A stretch of 64,000 nucleotides of DNA from Bacillus horti (GCF_030813115.1 NZ_JAUSTY010000023.1:1-64000); one strand, 5' to 3'. Counted from the first letter of the stretch, positions 18,393-29,497 are shown. A program made the numbers and translations. The notes: generated from the letters alone by a model not told the origin.

Positions 18393-19598
18393 ATGAAGCT
18401 AAATAATCAAGAGATGATGCATTGGTGGCAGGGATACGTAGTGATTGAAGTTAGAGGAAAAAAGCTGGAAAGATTGATTAATAGAATGATGAATCATCGC
18501 TTTTCTGCGTGGCATATTATTCGAACAGGGGAGGAAAGGGCAGAGCTTTCCATTAAGCTTACTGATTTTTTTAAGCTTCGTGCGCTGTTAAAAGAGACAG
18601 GCTGTAAGAGCAAAGTACTAGAGCGACATGGGCTGCCATTTTTTGTTCAAAGAGTACAGCGTAGAATAGGATTATATAGCGGAATTCTGCTTTTTTGTTT
18701 CATTTTATACGCCGCTTCAATGATGGTCTGGAGCGTGGAGATTGATGGAGCGACAACTCCGGAAACAGAAATGGCTATCCGAGAAGAGCTGGAAGGGTTA
18801 GGAGTTAAGCCAGGAACCTTTAAGTTTAGGACGCCAGATTATCAGACTATTCAAAGAGAAATTATGAAGTTAGTTCCTAGCACGACGTGGGTAGGCTTTC
18901 GTTATGAAGGAACACAGGCTCAGCTTAAGGTGGTTGAGAAAACGTTACCTGATGTCCGTGAGCCAAGTGGTCCAAGGCATTTGGTAGCAACAAAAAAAGC
19001 CATAATTCACGATTTGTTCGTGGAACAGGGAAAACCAGTGGTTAAACCTAATCAATACGTGCAACGAGGAGAGCTATTAGTTTCTGGATATGTGGGTAAT
19101 GAGGAGCAGCCTCAAATTGTTTCGGCAACAGGAAGAGTTCTAGGTGAAGTATGGTACGAAGGACATATTGAACTACCAATGCTTCAAAAAAAAGCATTTA
19201 TGACAGGAGAACGAGAAAAGAGGTACTATTTTCAGCTTGGGTCATGGGCTGTTCCTGTGTGGGGCTGGGGAAAAGATACTTTCGAAAAGTACGAAGCGGA
19301 TGAAAGAAACTACTCCTTTACCTGGAGAGATTGGTCTTTTCCACTATCGTGGAAGGTAGAAATGAGGCAGGAGGTAGGTTACACTGAAGAGCTGAAATCA
19401 GAGGAAGAAACCCTTGAGTTAGCTTTGATTTTAGCTAATGCGCAATTGAAGCAACAAATTCCAGCAGATGCAGTCATTAAAGAGGAAAATATTTTGCGAA
19501 AGAGGGTTGAGAATGGTAAAGTGTATATAAAGATGCACTATACAGTAATTGAAGAGATTAGCTCTGAAAGACCGATATCAACGGAATCAAAAGACTAG
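18393..19598 (+). CDS. yqfD: YqfD, sporulation protein
   Basis: A 401-residue protein with one membrane segment at about residues 91-112 (IGLYSGILLFCFILYAASMMVW), a cytosolic N-terminus and a large extracytoplasmic domain containing VEIDGATTPE and ATKKAIIHDLFVEQGKPVVKPNQYVQRGELLVSG. The family is a mother-cell sporulation protein of the stage IV group; biochemical role unknown. ATG 18393 follows AAGGGAG. Upstream yqfC and downstream phoH keep the Bacillus order. Confidence 0.92.
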   Translation: MKLNNQEMMHWWQGYVVIEVRGKKLERLINRMMNHRFSAWHIIRTGEERAELSIKLTDFFKLRALLKETGCKSKVLERHGLPFFVQRVQRRIGLYSGILLFCFILYAASMMVWSVEIDGATTPETEMAIREELEGLGVKPGTFKFRTPDYQTIQREIMKLVPSTTWVGFRYEGTQAQLKVVEKTLPDVREPSGPRHLVATKKAIIHDLFVEQGKPVVKPNQYVQRGELLVSGYVGNEEQPQIVSATGRVLGEVWYEGHIELPMLQKKAFMTGEREKRYYFQLGSWAVPVWGWGKDTFEKYEADERNYSFTWRDWSFPLSWKVEMRQEVGYTEELKSEEETLELALILANAQLKQQIPADAVIKEENILRKRVENGKVYIKMHYTVIEEISSERPISTESKD

Positions 19599-19619
19599 AA
19601 TCCAAGGAGATTGAGGAAT

Positions 19620-20588
19620 TTGCAAGGACACATTGAACAGATTAAACTTCAGGCCGTACAAGCAGAGGATGCTTCTAAGCTTTTCGGACCACAGGATCGT
19701 TTTTTGCAGGAGATAGAGAGAGAGCTGGATGTTCATGTGCATATTCGTAATGGTGAGATTATTATTTCTGGCCAACGGGACGCACTTGAGCTTGCAGAGC
19801 CTTTATTTGAGGTATTACTAAGATTAATTAGGGCCAACTATCAAATAGCAGAGAGAGATGTGATTTATGCTCTACAACTAGCTAAGCAGGGTTCTGTAGA
19901 TGAGCTACTGGAGCTTTTTGAGGCAGAAATTGCAACGAATGTAAAAGGGAAGCCTATCCGCGTAAAAACGTTAGGTCAAAGGCATTATGTGTCAGCGATC
20001 CAAAAGCATGATATTGTCTTTGGAATAGGACCAGCTGGAACAGGTAAAACGTACCTTGCCGTAGTCCTAGCCACAGTGGCTTTGAAGAAAGGTGTTATTA
20101 AGCGCATTGTCTTGACGCGCCCAGCTGTTGAAGCAGGAGAAAACCTAGGCTTTTTACCAGGTGATCTTCAGGAAAAGGTAGACCCTTATCTACGACCTCT
20201 TTATGATGCCTTACACGATGTACTTGGAGTAGAGCAAACAGCAAAATTATTAGAAAGAGGAATCATTGAGGTGGCTCCTTTGGCTTACATGAGAGGGAGA
20301 ACCCTTGATGACTCTTTCGTGATCTTAGATGAAGCACAAAATACTACCCCAGAGCAAATGAAAATGTTTTTAACTAGATTGGGCTTTGGCTCAAAAATGA
20401 TTATTACTGGTGATATTACACAGATTGATTTACCCAAAGGGAAAAAATCTGGATTAATTGAAGCACAGGATCGTTTAAAGGGAGTTAAGGGCTTGAGCTT
20501 TATCTTTATGCAGACAGCAGATGTGGTTAGGCACCCATTAGTGGGGCGTATTATTGCTGCATACGATCAAGATGGACAACCTAGCTAG
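19620..20588 (+). CDS. phoH: PhoH-family P-loop ATPase
   Basis: PhoH/YbeZ-type ATPase, generally linked with YbeY in RNA metabolism. The Walker A motif is FGIGPAGTGKTYLAV and the Walker B motif is FVILDEAQNTTPEQMKMFLTRLG; an N-terminal KH-like region precedes them. About 322 residues. No ATG start is available: TTG 19620 has AAGGAG 10 nt upstream and is preferred over TTG 19611, only 1-3 nt from that site. It is in a tight cluster with pgpH and ybeY. Confidence 0.93.
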   Translation: MQGHIEQIKLQAVQAEDASKLFGPQDRFLQEIERELDVHVHIRNGEIIISGQRDALELAEPLFEVLLRLIRANYQIAERDVIYALQLAKQGSVDELLELFEAEIATNVKGKPIRVKTLGQRHYVSAIQKHDIVFGIGPAGTGKTYLAVVLATVALKKGVIKRIVLTRPAVEAGENLGFLPGDLQEKVDPYLRPLYDALHDVLGVEQTAKLLERGIIEVAPLAYMRGRTLDDSFVILDEAQNTTPEQMKMFLTRLGFGSKMIITGDITQIDLPKGKKSGLIEAQDRLKGVKGLSFIFMQTADVVRHPLVGRIIAAYDQDGQPS

Positions 20589-20611
20589 GCAAAATTGAGG
20601 GGCGATTGAGG

Positions 20612-22732
20612 TTGAAGAAAAAATTTTCGTTGGATGGACAGAAAACATGGGAGAAATACAGAGATCATACTAGCGTGCGCATAAGCTTGTATGCTTTATT
20701 AGGTTTGGTTTTGTATGTGCTCATGTTTGCCAATGTGGCTCCCGAGGTCATTGATGTTTCACTAGGGACTAGAGCGGAGAGTAACATTGCCTCACCTGTT
20801 ACGATTAGAGATGATAGAGAAACAGAACGCGCACAGGAAATCGCAGCTAGAGAAGTTGAACCAGAGTATATTAAAGATGATGATATCACCACAAGACAGA
20901 ATCAGAATTTAGATCGAACCTTTATTCAGATCAAAGAAATTGCAGCAGAGGATATTCCAAATGAAGAAAAGCTAGATAAGCTTAGAGAATCCATTGCTTA
21001 TTCGTTAAATGAAGACTCTTATAATCTCTTTATTAGTTATCCTGTAGAAGAAATCGAAACGCTAAGAAGAATGACAACCTCCATTGTCTATGAAATTATG
21101 TATGATGGAATTAGCCAACAAAACAATGGTCTAAATAGGGCGTATCAGAGGGTTGATGATGCTTTAATGGTTTCCTCTCTGGATGAGCAAATGCGAGCTG
21201 TTTCCCGGGAAATGGCTAGAGCAGCGATAGTACCCAACTTTGTTTTAGATCATGAAGAGACAGAACGTTTACGACAGGAAGCAAGGGATAGGGTAGGCAA
21301 TATTATTATCCGTGAAGGAGAAATTATTGTATCTGAAGGAGAGATAATTTCTGCTGAGGTCTACCGTAAGCTACGTTTAGTAGGTTTGTTAAGTGAGTCT
21401 GCAAATATGTTACCTTACCTAGGCCTAGCTATGTATATTATCTTATTAATAGCTGCTTTAGGTGTATATATATCATTCTCTGGTTTACCTATTCAAAAGA
21501 ACAACAAGATTCTATTTATGTATATTCTCATTTTTGCTCTGACAGTATCGGTTATGAAAATCGTTAACATCTTCCAAGGACTTCAATATACCGGAGTAGG
21601 GTTTTTGATTCCGGTTGCCTTTGGTACGATGCTTATGACTATGCTTATTCATCAAAGAGTTGCTATTTTTAGTAGCTTTGTGCTCGCTTTAATAGCAGCT
21701 ATTATTCTTAATGAAAATGTATCCTCCTTGATGGATATAAGCTATGCTATAATAGCTATTTTCAGTGGTTTAGCTGGAGCGTATTTTTTGGGTGCAGGAA
21801 CAAGAAAAACGAAGATTTTACAAGCAGGCTTTGTTGTATCCATAGTTACCGTTGTTTCTGTATTTACGATTACCATGCTCCAGAATGTAACTGTAAGCTG
21901 GATCGAATTATCGCAGCATTTACTCTTCGCTTTTCTAAATGGGATTTTAGCTTCAGTACTAACGATCGGGTTTATGCCCTTTTTTGAGGCAGCTTTCACT
22001 ATTTTATCGAGCTCTAAGCTTATTGAACTTTCGAATCCAAACCACCCTCTTCTTAGGAAGGTTTTGATTGAAGCGCCTGGTACGTATCATCATAGCGTTA
22101 TGGTGGCCAATCTTGCTGAAGCAGCTGCTGAAGCGATTGGAGCAAATGGTTTGCTGGCTAGAGTGGGTGCTTACTATCACGATGTGGGTAAAACGAAGCG
22201 ACCTCACTTTTTTATAGAAAATCAGATGAATATGGAAAATCCACATGATAAAATTGCTCCACATTTAAGTAAAACGATCATTACTGCCCATGGCCGAGAC
22301 GGAGCACAAATGCTGAAGGAGCATAATTTGCCTAAGGCCATTCAGGATATTGCGGAACAGCATCATGGTGATTCACTACTTAAATATTTTTATCACAAAG
22401 CAAAGCAAGAGGCAGATACAGAGGTTACGGAAAGCGAATTTAGATATCCTGGTCCAAAAGCTCAGTTTAAAGAATCAGCAATCGTTGGAATTGTAGACAG
22501 TGTAGAAGCTGCTGTGCGTTCCATGTCCAAGCCTTCACCAGAAAGAATTGATAATTTAGTTCGAAACATCATTCGGGATCGTCTAGAGGATGGGCAGTTC
22601 GATGAATGTGATATTACGTTAAAGGAATTAGATATGATTGCTAAAGCAGTATGTGAAACACTTCAGGGTATATTCCATTCTAGGATCGAGTATCCTGAGG
22701 ATAAAGAGAAAGTGAAAGTTCTAGAAAAGTAG
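20612..22732 (+). CDS. pgpH: PgpH-type 7TM-HD c-di-AMP phosphodiesterase
   Basis: Degrades the second messenger c-di-AMP. Order: one N-terminal membrane helix, a large extracytoplasmic 7TMR-HDED domain (about residues 50-260), seven membrane helices (about 268-455), then a cytosolic HD domain with YHHSVMVANLAEAAAEAIG, YYHDVGKTKRPHFFIENQ and AEQHHGDSLLKYFYHKA. Start TTG 20612 sits 9 nt after GAGGGG; TTG 20606 is an alternative. About 706 residues, matching B. subtilis YqfF. Confidence 0.93.
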   Translation: MKKKFSLDGQKTWEKYRDHTSVRISLYALLGLVLYVLMFANVAPEVIDVSLGTRAESNIASPVTIRDDRETERAQEIAAREVEPEYIKDDDITTRQNQNLDRTFIQIKEIAAEDIPNEEKLDKLRESIAYSLNEDSYNLFISYPVEEIETLRRMTTSIVYEIMYDGISQQNNGLNRAYQRVDDALMVSSLDEQMRAVSREMARAAIVPNFVLDHEETERLRQEARDRVGNIIIREGEIIVSEGEIISAEVYRKLRLVGLLSESANMLPYLGLAMYIILLIAALGVYISFSGLPIQKNNKILFMYILIFALTVSVMKIVNIFQGLQYTGVGFLIPVAFGTMLMTMLIHQRVAIFSSFVLALIAAIILNENVSSLMDISYAIIAIFSGLAGAYFLGAGTRKTKILQAGFVVSIVTVVSVFTITMLQNVTVSWIELSQHLLFAFLNGILASVLTIGFMPFFEAAFTILSSSKLIELSNPNHPLLRKVLIEAPGTYHHSVMVANLAEAAAEAIGANGLLARVGAYYHDVGKTKRPHFFIENQMNMENPHDKIAPHLSKTIITAHGRDGAQMLKEHNLPKAIQDIAEQHHGDSLLKYFYHKAKQEADTEVTESEFRYPGPKAQFKESAIVGIVDSVEAAVRSMSKPSPERIDNLVRNIIRDRLEDGQFDECDITLKELDMIAKAVCETLQGIFHSRIEYPEDKEKVKVLEK

Positions 22733-22747
22733 AAGGTGGCGGCATAA

Positions 22748-23215
22748 ATGAGTGTGAGTGTCCTTTTTACGGATGAAAATCAGTATGGAAGTGCTGAGCT
22801 CGAAGAATTATTAGTAGCTTTAATTGATACAGCGGCACGATTAGAGGACGTGCAGGATGGAGAGGTTTCGATTAGCTTTGTCAATGATCAGGAAATCCAA
22901 GAAATCAATAAAACGTATCGAATGAAGGATCAGCCTACGGATGTGCTGTCCTTTCCGATGTATGAGGCGGATGAGGAAGAGATAGAAGTAACCGATTTGG
23001 ATGAGCCTTTACTACTTGGTGACATTGTGATTTCTATTCCCCGTGCTAAAGATCAGGCAGAAGAATATGGGCATTCCTTTGAACGTGAGCTTGGTTTCTT
23101 AACGATTCATGGCTTTCTTCATCTTTTAGGCTATGATCATGGAACTGAGCAAGAGGAGAAGGAGATGTTTGACAGACAAGAGGAGATTCTTAAGCAGCAC
23201 GGCTTAATTAGGTGA
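22748..23215 (+). CDS. ybeY: YbeY, rRNA maturation endoribonuclease
   Basis: Zinc-dependent endoribonuclease family acting in 16S rRNA 3'-end maturation and ribosome quality control. The H3xH5xH metal motif is HGFLHLLGYDHGTEQEEKEMF; TYRMKDQPTDVLSFPM is also diagnostic. 155 residues. A GGTGG precedes ATG 22748. Together with phoH upstream and era downstream it forms the familiar ribosome-maturation neighbourhood. Confidence 0.95.
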   Translation: MSVSVLFTDENQYGSAELEELLVALIDTAARLEDVQDGEVSISFVNDQEIQEINKTYRMKDQPTDVLSFPMYEADEEEIEVTDLDEPLLLGDIVISIPRAKDQAEEYGHSFERELGFLTIHGFLHLLGYDHGTEQEEKEMFDRQEEILKQHGLIR

Positions 23216-23220
23216 GATAA

Positions 23221-23682
23221 GTGAAGCATACAAAGCAAATTAAAAGTATTTTAAAGAGCTTCAAGCATGCTACTGATGGAATTGTATACGTGTTTTCCAC
23301 ACAGCGTAATATGAAGATCCATCTTGTCCTAACTTTGACTGTTCTGTTTTTTTCTCTGATTTTCAAGGTAGAAGCCTATCAACTTCTCTTTGTGCTTTCT
23401 TCTATTATGCTGGTGATGTGTATGGAGTTAATTAATACTGCTATTGAGCGTGTTGTGGATTTGGTAACGGAGGACTACCATCCATTAGCCAAAATAGCGA
23501 AAGATGTAGCGGCGGGTGCTGTATTATTCTCTGCTCTTTTTGCTTTTATCGTAGGTGTTTATGTATTTCTACCATATCTTTTAGTCGCTTTTTCTCTAGA
23601 AATACCGATCTCTATTGAGTTTATTGTCATTTTTGCCGTACTTGCTATTTTAATGATGTTATTACTAAGAATAAAAAAATAG
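23221..23682 (+). CDS. dgkA: DgkA, undecaprenol kinase / diacylglycerol kinase
   Basis: Small membrane lipid kinase; Gram-positive members phosphorylate undecaprenol. The catalytic signature MELINTAIERVVDLV lies in the centre, with membrane helices before (MKIHLVLTLTVLFFSLIF, LLFVLSSIMLVMCM) and after (AAGAVLFSALFAFIVGVYVFL). At 153 residues it is about 30 longer than the minimal family, with a fourth hydrophobic segment at the C-terminus. Start GTG 23221, overlapping the ybeY stop region. Confidence 0.92.
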   Translation: MKHTKQIKSILKSFKHATDGIVYVFSTQRNMKIHLVLTLTVLFFSLIFKVEAYQLLFVLSSIMLVMCMELINTAIERVVDLVTEDYHPLAKIAKDVAAGAVLFSALFAFIVGVYVFLPYLLVAFSLEIPISIEFIVIFAVLAILMMLLLRIKK

Positions 23683-23690
23683 ACAACGAG

Positions 23691-23735
23691 GCTCTGATTA
23701 TAAGATGATTCATCTTAAACAGGGCTTTATCTTAC
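23691..23735 (+). terminator. Probable terminator after dgkA
   Basis: GCTCTG (23691-23696) pairs with CAGGGC (23720-23725), enclosing the palindrome AAGATGA/TCATCTT. A loose T-rich tract follows. It separates dgkA from cdd. Confidence 0.55.
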
Positions 23736-23796
23736 TCTTTTCACTAATGACAAAGAGTTACATAATAAAGATTGCAATTAAATAAAGGGAGAATAG

Positions 23797-24213
<417 letters not shown>

Positions 24214-24253
24214 AGCAGTAGGTATCTAAAAAGTAGTTGTGCAGGAGGTTATT

Positions 24254-25159
24254 ATGACAGAAGAAATCCATCATTCTGGTTTTGTATCCATTATTGGTCG
24301 TCCTAATGTAGGGAAATCCACTTTGGTCAATCATGTCATTGGACAAAAGATTGCTATTATGTCGGACAAACCACAAACGACACGAAATAAAATACAAGGC
24401 GTGTACACGTCAGAGCGTGGGCAGATCATATTTATAGATACTCCGGGTATCCATAAACCTAAGACTAAGCTTGGAGAGTACATGGTTCAATCGGCTACAA
24501 GTACCTTAAAGGAAGTGGATGTCATTCTTTTTGTAGTCGATGTTGTTGATGGATATGGGGCTGGAGATCAGTTTATTATGGATCAGCTGGAAGGAATCAA
24601 GACACCCGTTTTCCTGATTTTAAATAAAATTGATCAGGTAAACCCTAATGATCTATTACCCATTATTGATTTGTATAAAGACAAATTTCCCTTTACTGAA
24701 ATCATTCCAATTTCAGCACTGATGGGCAATAACGTGAATACATTATTAGAGCAGATTATGGCTAGGCTTCCTGAAGGACCGCAATATTATCCTGCTGATC
24801 AAATTACAGATCATCCGGAATATTTTGTTGCCGCTGAGCTCATTCGAGAGAAAATTCTTGAACTGACGAGAGAGGAAATTCCTCATTCCATAGCTGTTGA
24901 AATTGAACAGATGAAAAAAAGAGAAAATAGCGATACGATTTATGTTGGAGCGATCATTTACACGGAGCGAGATTCACAAAAAAGAATTGTTATCGGCAAA
25001 AACGGAAGTGTTTTAAAAGAAGTGGGTAAGCTTGCACGGAGAGATATCGAAGCATTACTAGGAAATAAGATTTATTTGGAGCTTTGGGTCAAGGTAAAAA
25101 AGGATTGGCGTAATAAGGCTGGCCAACTGAGAAATTTTGGATTCGATCCTAGATCCTAG
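24254..25159 (+). CDS. era: Era, ribosome-assembly GTPase
   Basis: GTPase that binds the 3' end of 16S rRNA during 30S maturation. G1 is GRPNVGKS (15-22), G2 region [11 protein letters not shown]3 DTPGIH, G4 NKID, then a C-terminal KH domain with the motif [21 protein letters not shown]. 301 residues. ATG 24254 follows AGGAGG by 6 nt; an in-frame GTG at 24239 would overlap that site. Confidence 0.96.
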   Translation: MTEEIHHSGFVSIIGRPNVGKSTLVNHVIGQKIAIMSDKPQTTRNKIQGVYTSERGQIIFIDTPGIHKPKTKLGEYMVQSATSTLKEVDVILFVVDVVDGYGAGDQFIMDQLEGIKTPVFLILNKIDQVNPNDLLPIIDLYKDKFPFTEIIPISALMGNNVNTLLEQIMARLPEGPQYYPADQITDHPEYFVAAELIREKILELTREEIPHSIAVEIEQMKKRENSDTIYVGAIIYTERDSQKRIVIGKNGSVLKEVGKLARRDIEALLGNKIYLELWVKVKKDWRNKAGQLRNFGFDPRS

Positions 25160-25288
25160 ATGTCCGTTTATCGCAGTAAATGAAAAAGCTCAAAAAATGT
25201 CCAAAAACTGTAAGGCTTTTTGAAGCATAGTTTTGTACAGGTAGGTACACCTTAATGAATAGAAGTTCAGTCGTGCGAAAGGAATGAT

Positions 25289-25426
25289 ATGATGCGAGAA
25301 ATCTCGTGGAATGTTTTTGCGGTGACTGGTAACATTGAAGCTTATCTCTTATACAGAGAATGTGAAGATCCAGAATGCGAGGAGCTTGACGAAGTACAGC
25401 AAGAGGAATTATCTATTCAACAATGA
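25289..25426 (+). CDS. yqzL: YqzL-like small protein
   Basis: A 45-residue ORF between era and recO, the exact place of B. subtilis yqzL. It reads MMREISWNVFAVTGNIEAYL at the N-terminus; the W-x(3)-F-x-x-TGNI-x-x-YLLY pattern is the YqzL family signature. The rest is acidic. Function unknown. AAAGGA lies upstream; ATG 25292 is an equally possible start. Confidence 0.85.
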   Translation: MMREISWNVFAVTGNIEAYLLYRECEDPECEELDEVQQEELSIQQ

Positions 25427-25456
25427 CCTGCCTGCTACTAAAAAGCAGGTGTATAC

Positions 25457-26206
25457 ATGTTAATAAGAGCTGAAGGAATCGTCATTCGTTCTAATGACTA
25501 TGGGGAAGGCAATAAAATTCTTACGTTATATACGAAGGAGCATGGCAAGATAGGAGTAATGGCAAGAGGGGCGAAAAAAACAAAAAGTCGCCTCTCTTCT
25601 GTAGCGCAACTTTTTACATACGGAAATTTCTTGTTTTATAAAGGAGCAGGACGTGGAATGGGCTCTTTATCTCAAGGAGAGCCACTAGAGTCCTTTCGAG
25701 AGCTAAGGCAGGATCTCCTGAAAACCTCCTATGCCGCTTATTTTGCTGAGCTGACAGATAAAATTGTTGAAGAGAATGAGCCCAACGCTTATTTGTTTCG
25801 GCTATTAGTAGACAGCTTTAGGTTGCTGGATGAAGACAAAGACGCAGAAATTGTTAGCCGTCTATTCGAGCTTAAGATTTTAAGTAGTGGAGGATACAGA
25901 CCAAGCTTAAATGGCTGCGTTGTATGTGGGCGTACTGAAGGGTATTTTGGCTTTAGTGTTCAAGAGGGTGGGTTTATCTGTGAGCGTTGTTACCATGTGG
26001 ATCCTCAAAAGCTCTCCCTACAACCAGGTACCGTCAAGATATTAAGAACTTTATACTTAATCGAGCCGTATCGCCTAGGTAATATTAATGTCAAGCCAGA
26101 GACGAGGGCTGAACTGAAAAAAGTATTGTGGTTCTTTATGGATCACCATACTCCCCTTCGCTTAAAATCTAGAGACTTTCTTGAAAAAATGACAAAGCTT
26201 TTTTAA
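25457..26206 (+). CDS. recO: RecO, recombination mediator
   Basis: Loads RecA on SSB-coated DNA in the RecFOR pathway. An N-terminal OB fold (AEGIVIRSNDYGEGNKILTLYTKEHGKIG) is followed by a helical domain and a zinc finger with CVVCGR and CERC. 249 residues. AGGTG precedes ATG 25457. The glyQS promoter begins immediately after the stop codon. Confidence 0.95.
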   Translation: MLIRAEGIVIRSNDYGEGNKILTLYTKEHGKIGVMARGAKKTKSRLSSVAQLFTYGNFLFYKGAGRGMGSLSQGEPLESFRELRQDLLKTSYAAYFAELTDKIVEENEPNAYLFRLLVDSFRLLDEDKDAEIVSRLFELKILSSGGYRPSLNGCVVCGRTEGYFGFSVQEGGFICERCYHVDPQKLSLQPGTVKILRTLYLIEPYRLGNINVKPETRAELKKVLWFFMDHHTPLRLKSRDFLEKMTKLF

Positions 26207-26208
26207 GA

Positions 26209-26238
26209 TTGACACCTAATGGTACTCTGCTGTAAACT
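26209..26238 (+). promoter_or_regulatory. Promoter of the glyQS T-box transcript
   Basis: Perfect TTGACA (26209-26214), 18-nt spacer, TAAACT (26233-26238). It starts within 3 nt of the recO stop. Confidence 0.65.
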
Positions 26239-26244
26239 ATGCTA

Positions 26245-26408
26245 TATATAAGCAAGCAATGCTATAAGGTGCTTAGATGGAAGTGGCGCTCCGGAGCACT
26301 CATAATAAAGTGGATGGTCCCTTTTAAGGGATTATCAAATAGGGTGGAACCGCGGGATAAACTCTCGTCCCTATGTCAATGATTAGACATAGGGATGAGA
26401 GTTTTTTT
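26245..26408 (+). promoter_or_regulatory. Glycyl T-box riboswitch leader with terminator
   Basis: The T-box sequence AGGGTGGAACCGCGG starts at 26341. The stem III-like hairpin TCCC/GGGA is just before it. The terminator follows: ACTCTCGTCCCTATGTC (26361-26377) pairs with 26386-26402 and runs into seven T. The leader would sense uncharged tRNA-Gly and let transcription continue into glyQS. A GGC at 26285-26287 is a candidate specifier codon but I could not fold stem I reliably. From the likely start at about 26245, only about 95 nt precede the T-box. Confidence 0.92.
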
Positions 26409-26453
26409 GGTACTATCAAATTTATAAGTTTGATTTAACATGGAGGTGTCCGT

Positions 26454-27347
26454 ATGAATTATCAAGAAATGATTTTAACTTTACAAAAATTCTGGGGCGA
26501 GCAAAATTGTATGCTCGTGCAGCCTTATGATGTTGAGAAGGGTGCAGGTACAATGAACCCGGTGACATTCTTAAGAAGCATTGGCCCTGAGCCGTGGAAT
26601 GTCGCTTACGTTGAGCCATCTAGAAGGCCCGTGGACGGGCGCTATGGAGAAAATCCAAATCGATTATATCAGCACCATCAATTTCAGGTTGTGATGAAGC
26701 CATCTCCAGATAATATTCAGGAACTTTATTTAGATAGCCTTAAGATGTTAGGTATTGACCCTTTACTGCACGACATTCGCTTTGTAGAAGATAATTGGGA
26801 GGCTCCTACTCTTGGCGCTTGGGGGCTAGGCTGGGAGGTTTGGCTTGATGGCATGGAGGTTACTCAGTTTACCTATTTTCAGCAGGTGGGGGGCTTAGAT
26901 GCCAACCCAGTAGCGGTGGAAATTACGTATGGTATTGAACGATTAGCTTCCTATATTCAGGATAAGGAAAGTGTATATGATTTAGAATGGATACCTGGAT
27001 TTACCTATGGGGATGTGTTTCACCAGCCAGAGGTGGAGCATTCAAAATATACGTTTGAAATCGCAGACAGTCAGACTCACTTTCAACTATTCTCCATTTA
27101 TGAGCAGGAGGCTAAAAGAGCTTTAGAGGAAAAGCTTGTATTCCCAGCTTATGATTTTGTGCTGAAGTGTTCACATACATTTAACCTTTTAGATGCACGT
27201 GGAGCTATCTCTGTTACAGAAAGGACGGGATACCTAGGTCGTGTTAGGAACTTAGCACGTGCCTGTGCGCAGGTATATTTTGACGAGCGTGAAAGACTTG
27301 GCTTTCCGTTATTAAAGCAAAAAGAGGAGGTGAAACAAGGTGAGTAA
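26454..27347 (+). CDS. glyQ: GlyQ, glycyl-tRNA synthetase alpha subunit
   Basis: Catalytic class II subunit of the tetrameric bacterial glycyl-tRNA synthetase. Visible: [10 protein letters not shown]-like start ([15 protein letters not shown]), [19 protein letters not shown], the class II motif [19 protein letters not shown], and [22 protein letters not shown]. 297 residues. ATG 26454 has GGAGGTG upstream. Controlled by the T-box; overlaps glyS by 8 nt. Confidence 0.97.
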   Translation: MNYQEMILTLQKFWGEQNCMLVQPYDVEKGAGTMNPVTFLRSIGPEPWNVAYVEPSRRPVDGRYGENPNRLYQHHQFQVVMKPSPDNIQELYLDSLKMLGIDPLLHDIRFVEDNWEAPTLGAWGLGWEVWLDGMEVTQFTYFQQVGGLDANPVAVEITYGIERLASYIQDKESVYDLEWIPGFTYGDVFHQPEVEHSKYTFEIADSQTHFQLFSIYEQEAKRALEEKLVFPAYDFVLKCSHTFNLLDARGAISVTERTGYLGRVRNLARACAQVYFDERERLGFPLLKQKEEVKQGE

Positions 27348-29427
27348 ACGTGATTTTTTACTTGAAATAGGTTTAGAAGAAATGCCTGCTAGATTTGTTC
27401 CTCAAGCCGTAGATCAGCTTCAAGAAAAAGTTGTACACTGGATGGAGGAGCGAAGAATTCGCCATACAGAGGTTCGAAGCTACGCGACACCAAGAAGACT
27501 AGCTCTTTGGATAAAAGAGGTAGATGAATTGCAGGAGGATCAGGTTGAAGAGGCTAAGGGACCTGCCAAAAAAATTGCCTTGGATAGTGAAGGGAATTGG
27601 ACAAAAGCAGCTGAAGGATTTGCTAGAGGACAAGAGGCTACGGTAGAACAGCTTTATTTTAAAGAGGTAAATGGTATCGAGTATGTGTTTATTACGAAGG
27701 AAACAAAAGGGACCCAGACGGAAGAGCTACTGCCTCAATTAGCTCAGCTTATTCAAGCTATGAATTTCCCTAAAAATATGCGCTGGGGAACACAGGACTT
27801 AAAGTTTGTTCGCCCAATTCGCTGGCTGATGGCCTTATTTGGTGAAACGATCATCCCCTTTCAAATTGCTGGAGTGAGTACTGGTAATGAAACTTATGGT
27901 CATCGTTTCTTAGGAAAAAAAATATCAATTTCTAGCCCTGAGACTTACGAAAGACAACTTCTAGCTGAATATGTCATTACAGATGCGAAAGAGAGAAAGC
28001 AAGCGATTAGAAGTCAGTTGAGTGAAATAGAGGAGCACCAAAAGTGGGTGATTCCGATTGACGAAGATTTACTGGAGGAGATTACTTATCTTGTAGAATA
28101 TCCTACTGCTTTGTTTGGGGAGTTTGATCAAAGTTTTCTTAATATCCCCCAAGAAGTATTAATCACGTCTATGAAGGAGCATCAACGATATTTTCCAGTT
28201 AAAAATCAAGATGGAGAACTGCTTTCTTATTTTGTTACGGTACGTAATGGTGGGGTTGACCCATCAGGAACTGTAGCAAAAGGGAACGAAAAAGTTCTTA
28301 GAGCAAGACTGGCTGACGCCCAATTTTTCTACGAAGAAGATAAAAAGCAAACTATTCCAGCGTCGCTTTCTAAGCTTGGGCATGTTGTCTTTCATGAAGA
28401 GCTTGGAACGATAGCGGATAAGGTAAACAGAATTAGAAGCTTAGCTTCTTCTCTAGGGTCACGCCTAGAAATAAATGAAGTAGAGTTAAAAGCGACTGAT
28501 CGGACAGCAGAGCTTTGCAAGTTTGATCTTGTTTCCCAAATGGTCTATGAATTTCCTGAGCTTCAGGGACGTATGGGACAGGAGTACGCTCGGTTAGCTG
28601 GGGAAACACAGGAAGTGGCTAAAGGAATTTATGAGCATTATATGCCAAGGTTTGCTGGGGATGTGCTCCCTCAAACGCAAAACGGCTCGATTGTCAGTGT
28701 AGCCGATAAGCTAGATACGATTGTTGGATGCTTTTCCATAGGTATTATTCCGACAGGCTCTCAGGATCCGTATGGACTTCGTCGTCAAGCAACAGGTATT
28801 GTTCAAATTCTATTACAACAAAAATGGAGCGTATCTCTAGGTGAGATTTTTGCTATAGCCATTAAGAATATAAAGGAAGCTGGTCTACTTAAAAAATCGG
28901 AGGAAGTGCTGCTTAATGATCTGAACTCCTTTTTCCAGCTTCGAATTAAAAACGCTATGCAGGATCAAGGGATTAGCTATGACATTATTGATGCTGTCTC
29001 TGAAGAAATCGATATTGAGCTGTTTAGTTTGTTTAATAAAGCTCAGATACTTAAAGAAAAAACAAAAGAAAATGCCTTTAAGGGTCTAGTTGATGCTTTT
29101 ACAAGAGTACACAATCTAGCACAAAAAGCTGAGCTAGAACCAAGCGCTATTGCTCAAGAGCTATTTGAGCATAATGTTGAAAATGAGCTCTATGGACAAT
29201 TTATATCCGCAAAAGAAACTTTCACAACCTATGCAGAACAGAAAAATTGGGATGAAGCATTTGAAGCTCTGACTGCTTTACAATTACCTATTGAAGACTT
29301 TTTTGAAAATGTAATGGTTATGTCAGACGATGAAGCAATTCGCTTAAATCGTTTAGCTCTTTTGAAGCAAATCTCAGATACCGTATTTAAGTTTGCTGAT
29401 TTCTCGCGTATTGTCTTTTCAAAATAA
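27340..29427 (+). CDS. glyS: GlyS, glycyl-tRNA synthetase beta subunit
   Basis: Beta subunit that binds tRNA-Gly; contains an HD-like region and a C-terminal anticodon-binding domain related to ArgRS. Typical segments: [17 protein letters not shown] at the N-terminus, [29 protein letters not shown], and [35 protein letters not shown]. 695 residues. Start GTG 27340 behind AGAGGAGGTGA. Co-translated with glyQ. Confidence 0.97.
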   Translation: MSKRDFLLEIGLEEMPARFVPQAVDQLQEKVVHWMEERRIRHTEVRSYATPRRLALWIKEVDELQEDQVEEAKGPAKKIALDSEGNWTKAAEGFARGQEATVEQLYFKEVNGIEYVFITKETKGTQTEELLPQLAQLIQAMNFPKNMRWGTQDLKFVRPIRWLMALFGETIIPFQIAGVSTGNETYGHRFLGKKISISSPETYERQLLAEYVITDAKERKQAIRSQLSEIEEHQKWVIPIDEDLLEEITYLVEYPTALFGEFDQSFLNIPQEVLITSMKEHQRYFPVKNQDGELLSYFVTVRNGGVDPSGTVAKGNEKVLRARLADAQFFYEEDKKQTIPASLSKLGHVVFHEELGTIADKVNRIRSLASSLGSRLEINEVELKATDRTAELCKFDLVSQMVYEFPELQGRMGQEYARLAGETQEVAKGIYEHYMPRFAGDVLPQTQNGSIVSVADKLDTIVGCFSIGIIPTGSQDPYGLRRQATGIVQILLQQKWSVSLGEIFAIAIKNIKEAGLLKKSEEVLLNDLNSFFQLRIKNAMQDQGISYDIIDAVSEEIDIELFSLFNKAQILKEKTKENAFKGLVDAFTRVHNLAQKAELEPSAIAQELFEHNVENELYGQFISAKETFTTYAEQKNWDEAFEALTALQLPIEDFFENVMVMSDDEAIRLNRLALLKQISDTVFKFADFSRIVFSK

Positions 29428-29497
29428 GTAAAAATCCTACTAGTCATATAAAACAGTGCTGTGATACGATTAGCTAAATACGGTCCTGAGATAGGCG

